Source of the DNA: Prunella strophiata
Lineage: Eukaryota > Chordata > Aves > Passeriformes > Prunellidae
NCBI GenBank assembly: GCA_036583965.1
Contig: JAZBQD010000019.1
Location: forward strand, 2,223,006 to 2,287,005
Length of the DNA: 64,000 nucleotides
Reading direction: 5' to 3'
The stretch's first letter is position 1; each line of letters begins with the position of its first letter. The notes under the pieces are model-generated. The model was not told the DNA's origin. It saw only the letters and a program-made list of their open reading frames with translations, and made no database searches. Position numbers and translations under genes: made by a program. Positions 56,228-64,000 of the stretch are shown piece by piece.

Positions 56228-56405
56228 TCTTTGCCCAGAGCAGCTGAGGCTGTCCCTGGGTCCCTGGCAGTGTCCAAGGCCAGGTTGGACAGGGCTTGGA
56301 GCAGCCTGGGATGGTGGAAGGTGTCCCTGCCCATGGCAGGAGGTGGAATGAGATGGAATTTAAGGTCCCTTCCAACCCAAACCATTCTCTGTAATTCCAT
56401 GGTTT
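56228..56405 (+). mobile_element. CR1 LINE 3' fragment
   Basis: From TGCCCAGAGCAGCTGAGGCT to CCCAAACCATTCTCTGTAAT. Confidence 0.9.
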
Positions 56406-56778
56406 TGTGTCTTAGTGCAGAACTGCTGGGAGCAGAGAGGGGTGTGGGGAACAGGACTGGAAAAATCAACCTAAAAAAGAAAATGGAGGGAATGAAAATG
56501 AGTCAGTCTAGTCCTTTTAGGCCTTGGAGAAGTCCAGGGAAGGAATAAATCTGTTTTGATGGGCTCTTTCAATCACTGGATGCCCAGAGCCAGGGGTGAG
56601 GCACAAACAATTGGGAAAGAAAAGGAAACACTGCAGCATTTCTATCTGTAAAAAAGGGAATTTTTTTCAGTGTCTGGGCTGTGGCAGTGCCTTCACCTGA
56701 TCCAGACATCCCATAAGGCTCTAAAGGGTTTTTTTTCCTCCCTGAAGCAGAGTGACAAACTGGTAATGCTGCACCTGC

Positions 56779-56812
56779 CTTCCTCCTCCTCCTCCTCCTC
56801 CTCCTCCTCCCA
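56779..56812. repeat. (TCC)n microsatellite
   Basis: About ten perfect TCC units. Confidence 0.95.
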
Positions 56813-57301
56813 CCACTGCTCTGCATCCATCCATCATCCAGCCCTGAGCCAACACTCCTCCCTCTCCTCACAGGAGCTTCCACCAGGTCTGTGTTGGCAC
56901 TGAGATCATCTTGGCTTTTTATTTTGTTGGAGATTCCTCCTCCCTTACCTAAGACGTGGTTGTTTTTTTTTTTTTTTTCCTTTCTTCTTTTTATTTTTAT
57001 TTTTTTAAATTTTTTGTTCCTGCTGCCATGGCAACCTGGATGGATTCTGGTCACGGCTTTGGCCTCCCTGGCTGCAGATGGCCACAGGGACATCAATCAA
57101 CAAGTGACACAGCTCTGGCATGTCCCTGCAGGCAGGGGTTGTGCTGGATCCCCAGCAAAGAGCACAGCTCACCCCCCCAGGTTGTCCTCCCTTCCCTCTC
57201 CTCCCTGTGAACCTCCAGGACTGGGCGCTGGAAAGCTTTGAGGGGATTATTTTGGGCAGTGGCCACCTGGGATGGCAGGAGTTGGGTCTGTGTGCCATGA
57301 T

Positions 57302-57585
57302 TCATAAAATCACAAAATCATGGAGTGGTTTGGGTTGGAAGTGACCTTAAAACTCACCCAGTTCCACCCCTGCCATGGCAGGGACACCTTCCTCTGTCCC
57401 AGGCTGCTCAAGCCCTGTCCAGCCTGGGATCCAGGGGCACCCACAGCATCTCTGGGCACCCTGTGCCAGGGCCTCCCAGCCAGGAATTCCCAATTCCCAA
57501 TCTCCCATCCATCCCTGCCCTCTGGCACTGGGAAGCCATGCCCTGTGTCCTGTCACCTCAGGCTCTTGTCCCCAGCCCCTCCAGG
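57302..57585 (-). mobile_element. CR1 LINE 3' fragment
   Basis: Starts AAATCATGGAGTGGTTTGGG and reaches CCAGCCAGGAATTCCCAATT. Confidence 0.9.
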
Positions 57586-58478
57586 TACTTTGGTACTCCA
57601 GGAGCTCCACTGCTGGTCCCTGGTGAGATGTGAGCTCAGTCAGAGGTGCTGCTGCAGTTGGAAGGAGGAGGAAAGCTGGCAATCTGCAGACTGCTCCCCT
57701 CTGAGCTCACAGGTGACTTCCTCCCTCATTCCCTCCTCCTCCTCACCAGCAGCTCCCTCCAGTCTCCCTGGAAGGCAATCCATGGCCATTCCCACCCTGC
57801 TCAGCCTGCTGGCTGCCAGTTCTGGGCAGCTTCAGCCATGGATGGGGAGGTGCCACTGCTTGAATTCAGCAATTCTCCCAAGAGTCCTCACCCATGGACT
57901 TGTCCACCCTCCCCTGCAGCTTTTATTTCTTCCTAAAAGTGGCTGACCTGGCCTGAACTTTTCCAAGAGGACAGGTAGGACACCTGGCAGGGGAAATGCC
58001 AGCTCTGGCTGCCTGGAGTTTGGGGTGATGCCTTAAGCCACAGATAAAGGTCTCCTAGTGGGAGAGATGTTTTGTCCCCTCCTTATTGTGCTTCTCAGTT
58101 CTTGTGACCAAATTTAATATTCCCTGTTGATGTAAGTGATTTTCAGTAGAAATGGACCTTCAGCTTGAAGTTTATTTGCATTTTAATAAACCTTCTTTGA
58201 CAGAGAACACCCTTCTCTATTCATCCCCCACAAAAGAGGAGTGAATTGAAAATTATGCAGGAACTTGATGCAGCTGAAAGGAAATTGCAAGCTCCGACTT
58301 GGCTGCACGGAGAAATCTGGAGATCAAACGATCCCATCTGCAGTGGGCACCAGAACGAGCAGCAGCTGCTGCTGTGAGGCTGAACAGGGAAGGGATTTGG
58401 GGAAGGATGCTCTGGAATGGCAGCAGTGCCCATTTGAGAATGGACGGGTGGTGGACCCTGGGCTGGGAGTGCCTCCAT

Positions 58479-59072
58479 GTGAAAAACGCCAATCACTTGT
58501 TTTTTAAAATTTTTAAAAGTTTAATAGAAATAAGATGGTTATAAAAGTAGTAATATAATTAGAGTAAATAAAATTTGAACAGTTTAGATAGGACAATACG
58601 AGACAATAAAAACAAAGAGTTAGGAGCTGGTTCAGGTGCTCTCCTGGGCTAATCAAGCCCCCAAAGCACACCCGTTAATAAAGGATTAACCCTTAAAAGC
58701 AATAACCTGTTGCATATTCATATACCCCATGCATGATGCATAAATTCCATTTAAAACAAAGGTTTTCATCTGGTTTTTGTCATCTTCTCACTCCCAGTCT
58801 CTTGGTGTCTCAGTCTCAGCAATGCAGGGAGAATTTGGTTTCTTCTGATAAGAGTCATAAATTCTCTCTTCCCTGGAAGATCTGGGTGCCCTGTGGCTGC
58901 TATCCCTGTGTGAATACCCCATTCCTCCTGTAAAAAAATCTTACATCCATAGTCTCTACTTTAATTACAAAAACCCACAATTTAACTATAACACTATATT
59001 TACTATATTATTAAAACATCAATATAGCACTACAAAATTAATACAACATGATACATATAATATTTGCGAACA
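58479..59072 (-). mobile_element. solitary LTR of an endogenous retrovirus (passerine type)
   Basis: On the minus strand it starts TGTTCGCAAATATTATATG and ends GATTGGCGTTTTTCACA, giving about 594 bases with TG...CA termini. Inside are GCCCAGGAGAGCACCTGAAC and TATTGTCCTATCTAAACTG, words I associate with a common songbird LTR. I found no clear target duplication and no adjoining gag, pol or env sequence. Confidence 0.75.
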
Positions 59073-59419
59073 GCCAATCATGTAATATGCATTTTTCACA
59101 CTCCAGCATGAACACAAAGGCAGTGAGTGACCCTCCTCCAGGTGAGCTCTGTGGCTCAGGGATCGGGTCTGAGCTGCTCGCTGCAGGCTCAGGTGGGCAG
59201 GGAGGTGGGCAGGGCTGGCATGGAGCAGCAGGTGAGCAGCACAGGAGGATTCCCACCCAGCTGTGCCACCAGGCTCGGTGCAAACACCTTCCACCGCTGT
59301 GCAGGCAGGAGAATTGCATTCCCAGCTCCCTGTCTCTCCAATCCTTGGCTCCATCTGTGCCCGGGGGCGGGGGTTTGCTGGAGGAGGAGCAGGAGGTGGG
59401 CACACGGAATTACCGAGGC

Positions 59420-59572
59420 GAAGGCAGGCACAGAATAGGATCCCAACGCCTGAGATCTTCTGCATTGTCTTCTCTGTCACTGAGCTCGGGAAAATTTAGC
59501 ACCACCCGAGCGGAGCAAAGCCGGCTCTGCCTTGAGCACTTGGAAACAGGAGCCAGCAGCTCCCTATTTATA
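59420..59572 (-). promoter_or_regulatory. weak promoter-like segment with TATA motif and short signal-peptide-like frame
   Basis: TATAAATAG occurs on the minus strand at 59572-59564. About 100 bases further an ATG at 59465-59463 opens a frame that starts MQKISGVGILFCACLRLG, hydrophobic like a signal peptide, followed by a possible donor GGTAATT near 59415. The surrounding sequence is GC-rich and has CpGs. I recognise no protein and the LTR just downstream interrupts the region. It could be chance. Confidence 0.2.
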
Positions 59573-59667
59573 TCTGCTCAGCAGCTGCTTCCCTGAACCC
59601 TCTCAGGGGCTGAGGGGCTCGGGGGATGTGGATTCCACCGCTGGGCTGAGAGGAGTTAAATATCAGA

Positions 59668-59845
59668 GTCCTGGAATGGTTGGGATTGGAAAAGGATCTT
59701 AAAGTTTATCTTGTTCTATCCCCTGCCATGGCAGGGACACTTCCACTGTCCCAGGGTGTTCCAAGCCCCATCCAGCCTGGCCTTGGGCACTGCCAGGGAT
59801 CCAGGGGCAGCCACAGCTGCTCTGGGCACCCTGTGCCAGGGAGGT
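59668..59845 (-). mobile_element. CR1 LINE 3' fragment
   Basis: From CCTGGAATGGTTGGGATTGG to GGGCACCCTGTGCCAGGGA. Confidence 0.9.
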
Positions 59846-59957
59846 GACACAGCCAGGCTGGCACTGCCTCCAGCTCTGTGTGACCAGGCAGGATGGTCCC
59901 AAACCAGCACACACCTTCTCTGTTATTATCACTTGGACATTTACACAAAAATGCTCT

Positions 59958-60330
59958 GAGAGCTGCTCTGGAGCCAGGCTGGGAGAGCTGGAGAGGAGAA
60001 GGCTCCAGGGAGAGCTCAGAGCCCCTGGCAGGGCCTGGAGGGGCTCCAGGAGAGCTGCAGAGGGACTGGGGACAAGGCATGGAGGGACAGGACACAGGGA
60101 ATGGCTCCCAGTGCCAGAGGGCAGGGATGGGTGGGAGACTGGGAATTGGGAATTCCTGGCTGGGCTGGAATTCCCAGAGCAGCTGTGGCTGCCCCTGGAT
60201 CCCTGGCAGTGCCCAAGGCCAGGCTGGATGGGCTGGGAGCAGCCTGGGACAGTGGAAGTGTCCCTGCCATGGCAGGGGTGGGATGGGATGGGATTTAAGG
60301 TCCCTTCCAGCCCAAACCATGCCATGGTTC
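59958..60330 (+). mobile_element. CR1 LINE 3' fragment
   Basis: From GAGAGCTGCTCTGGAGCCAG to CCAAACCATGCCATGGTTCC. Together with the minus-strand copy at 59.7 kb it forms a large inverted repeat with a spacer of about 110 bases. Confidence 0.9.
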
Positions 60331-60652
60331 CAAGGCTCTGTGCCCTCCAGAGGAGCTGGCTGTCAGGCATGTCCCCGTGCCATGCTCTTGGTCTCCCTCC
60401 CTGTCAGGGGGACCCATCACCAATCCTGGGGCATGGAACACCCCAAACACTGAAGTGTGAGCAAGATTAGGAGAGAAAAATGAGTATTATTATGGCTGGG
60501 AGGAAAATACCAGTGGAGAGAGGAGGGGAAGGAATGAATCATTTTTGACAGATGTCCCCACACTGCAAATGCTGCCTGGCTGTGGAAAAAAATTCCTATA
60601 AGCTAAGGGGAGCCTCAGTGTTTATCTAAACAGAGCAAAAATGGAAAAGCTT

Positions 60653-60820
60653 TCATAGAATCCCAAAATGGTTTGGAAGGGACCTTAAAACCCACACAGT
60701 CCCACCCCTCTGCCATGGCAGGGACACCTCTCACTGTCCCAGGGTGTTCCAAGCCCTGTCCAGCCTGGCCTTGGGCACTGCCAGGGATCCAGGGGCAGCC
60801 ACAGCTGCTCTGGACAACAT
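60653..60820 (-). mobile_element. CR1 LINE 3' fragment
   Basis: From ATAGAATCCCAAAATGGTTT to GCAGCCACAGCTGCTCTGGA. Confidence 0.9.
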
Positions 60821-61904
60821 TTGTTAAATCCCATGCTTCAATGCAGAGGATTTATGGTTTTGAAAAGACTTCATAAATTAATCTGTATTTTGAAAATATT
60901 TCCCAAGGTCTGGCAAGGCTCCGTGTGGCACTGAGCTCTGCCTAAAATGGCTTCAATCACCTTTACAATGGCTTTCAAAACAGGCCATTAATTCAGTTTT
61001 TAAGGATTTTTCTGTAGCCCTGAGTAGCCCTGGTGAGGAACTTCACTCCTGGTGCTCATTACAGCTGTGCTTCTGCCTTTGTGCAGCAAGAAAGCTGTTT
61101 GAGGTCTGAATACAATTCCTTAATTCCCAATTAATGGTTGTCATTATCTACCCCTTATATATATATATAAATAACCAGCTGGAACATGAGACAACCTTAC
61201 AAGGTGCCCTGACTCACAGGAAATAATAAATGGTAAAGAAAAAACCTTTATCCAAGTAAGGAATAAACAAGACATTTGCCTTTTCAAAAGAGGATGACTC
61301 TGGAAGAAAGCTCTTCCACACAACAATTCCCAGGCATCACTGACTCATGGTATTTATAGGAGAAATTACTTTTCATGGCAAAATTTCAAGCAGCCCCAGG
61401 AAGTTTTAATCTCCAGGCAGAGGAATAAGTCAGAGGCCCCACTGGTGGTGGTTTTAATTCTTAAAAATCATTTTTTGCACTGCCATGGGCTGGCAACCTG
61501 AGCCTGCTACTGATGCAGCTCAGCTGATCTCTTCCCAACAATGCTTTTAAAAGTGTGTGGTGGTAGGGAAGGGGAAGGGGCACAGCAGGAGGTGCCACCT
61601 CCAGGGATGCTCTGGAAGGGCAGGAGGGAAAGCCAGAGTCAGGCTGGATTCACTGGTGGCTCTGCCAACATTCCCAAAGATTTTATAAGTGAAAGGAAAC
61701 TCTCAGGGAGCAGTGGCTCCTTCTCCATCCATGTGGAGGATGATTCCTGCCAAGCTCCCCTCCAAAACCATCTCTGCAGGGGTAAACAGCTGGAATTCCA
61801 AAGGTTACAAACACCAGGAAGGTGTTTCCTTCCTCTGACCCAGAGCAGCACTGCCACACAATGCTCCCCACATCCCCTCCAGCCACTGGGACCCAGGACA
61901 TGGA

Positions 61905-62428
61905 GCTGATGCCTTGAGAAGGCTGAGCTAGAACAGAGGCTGGGCAGAGTAAAGAATAAAGCAGGGATTTATTCCAAGGATCTCCTCCATGGATCCACCT
62001 TGGGCAGCACCAGAGCCCAGCCAGGGCTGCACCCAAGATGAACCAAAATGGGCACAAAATGAACCCAAGATGAACCAAAATGGGCACAAAATGAACCCAA
62101 GAGGAACCAAAATGGGCACAAAATGCACGGCCGGGCACGGGGTCTCTCCCTGGGATCAGCTCTGCTCCATTTGCACCTTGGAGTTCATTGTCCCATTCCA
62201 GCTTTAGCCCCTGCACTCCCACCCTGCTTGTTTTTCTCTCCTCAGCCCACGCTGTTTGTGCTCCTGGGCTGAGATTTGGATCATTTGTCCTTGGTGCCCA
62301 GCTGGAGCAGGAATTGTTTTGTCTCCCTGCTCTGTGCACAGAGCTCACCATGCCCTGATGGGAATCTCAGAACTCCACACCAAAGCAGCACAGAATGTGA
62401 AAAATAGAAAAGCTAAACCCTGATTTTA
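61905..62428 (-). mobile_element. LTR-like repeat, family A, copy 4 (about 2-3 internal units)
   Basis: The reverse complement matches the 34.1 and 50.9 kb copies. It has AAATGGGCACAAAATGAACC-type units repeated two to three times, an intermediate stage between the single-unit copies and the long array at 41.5 kb. Confidence 0.75.
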
Positions 62429-62922
62429 TCAGAGCAGCCAGGGGCTGGGGGCCCTCAGCGAGCAGGGGCTGTTGTGTAAGGAGCTGCATTCCTGAAGATG
62501 CACTCCCAAACTGCAACAGATAAAAATATCCAGGGAGGACGTGGTGCTGTGACTAAAGCACTGCAAAAATAGGAGAGTGCGCAAATCCCGTTTTAGCTGC
62601 TCCCTCTGAGCCTCCTGCCTCTCCTCCCGCATGGCACAGCCACATGGGGTGTGCCTCACACCCCCTGGCATGGGGATGTGGTCCCTTGAGTGCCACCTGT
62701 GTCCAGGTGGGTGCTTTTCCTGCTGGGGTGTTGCTTTGTGCTCAGCAGGGTGGTGGAAGGAGGCAGGTGAAGATGTGTTTTTGCTCAAGTTCAGGATTTG
62801 GCTGTGAAAGGTTTTTTAGGAGCTCCTGGGCTTGGGGAGAACTGGATGGGTCATTTCTGCACGTGCTGGTCACAGTCCCCTGCCTCTGATGACAACTTCC
62901 CTTGTGAAATGTTCTAATAAAA

Positions 62923-62924
<2 letters not shown>

Positions 62925-62965
<41 letters not shown>
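62925..62965. repeat. poly-T tract
   Basis: About 40 consecutive T, directly after TCTAATAAAATC. Confidence 0.95.
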
Positions 62966-62968
<3 letters not shown>

Positions 62969-63047
62969 GCTCTTCTGTTTGAAATCCCATCCTCCAGGTC
63001 TGCTGCTGTCTGATCTAGCCACAAGACAAATTCAGCCATCCCTGCCT

Positions 63048-63450
63048 GTAGAATCATGGAGTGGTTTGGGTTGGAAGAGACCTCAAAGCTCATCCAGTGC
63101 CACCCCCTGCCATGGCAGGGACACTTCCACTGTCCCAGGCTGCTCCAATCCCTGTCCAGCCTGGCCTTGGGCACTGCCAGGGATCCAGGGGCAGCCACAG
63201 CTGCTCTGGCAATCCCAGCCCAGCCAGGAATTCCCAATTCCCAATCTCCCACCCATCCCTGCCCTCTGGCACTGGGAGCCATTCCCTGTGTCCTGTCCCT
63301 CCATGCCTTGTCCCCAGTCCCTCTCCAGCTCTCCTGGAGCCCCTTCAGGCCCTGCCAGGGGCTCTGAGCTCTCCCTGGAGCCTTCTCCTCTCCAGCTGAG
63401 CACCTCCAGCTCTCCCAGCCTGGCTCCAGAGCAGAGGGGCTCCGGCCCTC
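63048..63450 (-). mobile_element. CR1 LINE 3' fragment, long copy
   Basis: From GAATCATGGAGTGGTTTGGG through the GAATTCCCAATTCCCAATCT block to CCAGCCTGGCTCCAGAGCAG. Confidence 0.9.
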
Positions 63451-64000
63451 TGATGATTTTTGTGGCCTCTCCTGGAGCCCATCAGATGGGAGGAGGAGCC
63501 CAAACTCCCCAAACCCTTCCCAGCAGCCACACGTGCTGTGTCACTCCCCATTACCCTGCTCTGCCAGCATTCCCTGCCAGCTCCCAGCACTGTGTGGACA
63601 CAGTGTCCCCCTGGGAGGACACTGGAACTGAGCCCATTTCCCTCCTGGTGACAGCTCCACACAGAGCAGAGCAGGGCAGGAAGCAGGAGGGACCTGGGCT
63701 TCCCTGTCCTTGGTGCTGGGCTCCACTTCACCCCCAGAGCTGGATCTGCAGGATGTGGGAGCTGCCCATGATCTTTGCTTTTGGGAGGAGACTCTGTCAC
63801 CAGGATGAGCCTGGGGGAGAGGCAGCTGCCTGGGAAGGGGAGTTCTGCTCCATGCTCCTGGTGCCTCATCTGGGACCAGCACAAACCCAGAGCTGAACTC
63901 CTGGAGTTGCTTTTCTCTCTTTTTGAGCAGATAACTCCTCAGGGCACTCAGCCAGCACCACATGTGGCTCTCCATGGCCACAAACCCTCCTGCACAGAGG

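Overview
The window looks like nuclear DNA from a bird, most likely a songbird. It has dozens of 5'-truncated CR1 retrotransposon tails, several LTR-like repeats of the kind seen in passerine genomes, CpG-depleted introns with one strong CpG island, and vertebrate GT-AG exons. All calls come from reading the sequence; no database search was run.

One protein-coding gene is recognised with confidence: TRIM9, a neuronal E3 ubiquitin ligase (RING, two B-boxes, coiled coil, COS box, FN3, SPRY), on the minus strand. Exon 1 (45582-46397) lies in a CpG-island promoter (about 44.9-47.1 kb). The exons I number 4 to 9 follow leftwards at 21388-21541, 17297-17442, 15831-15969, 6726-7029, 5613-5775 and 3387-3449. 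A probable 3' UTR runs to a polyadenylation signal at 1853-1858. Every junction joins in frame, giving 272 codons in exon 1 and 322 amino acids plus stop in exons 4-9. The two coiled-coil exons expected between exon 1 and exon 4 were not found. A 500-N assembly gap (22867-23366) lies in that interval.

Between the FN3 exon and the first SPRY exon I found two exon-like segments, both symmetric phase 1-1 so that they could be spliced in without shifting frame. One is a 189-bp serine-rich cassette (11707-11895). The other is a 24-bp microexon (8068-8091) flanked by TGCATG (RBFOX-type) motifs. Reading past the microexon donor gives an early stop followed by AATAAA, so it could also act as a terminal exon. 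These are the most interesting biological signals in the window.

The introns and flanks are rich in repeats: CR1 fragments in both orientations, four copies of an LTR-like family that carries an expandable 32-bp unit (one copy holds a roughly 1-kb array), four copies of a second LTR-like family (two of which bracket exon 4), a pair of LTR-like copies at 29.2 and 32.8 kb, and two further LTR-like elements upstream of the gene. There is also a nearly perfect 55-copy array of an unrelated 32-bp unit and minisatellites with 18-, 20-, 38- and 70/80-bp units. The long open frames over the 32-bp and 38-bp arrays are repeat artefacts.

From 47.2 to 64 kb, upstream of TRIM9, I see repeats and unique non-coding DNA, with one weak promoter-like segment near 59.5 kb. 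No second gene could be supported.
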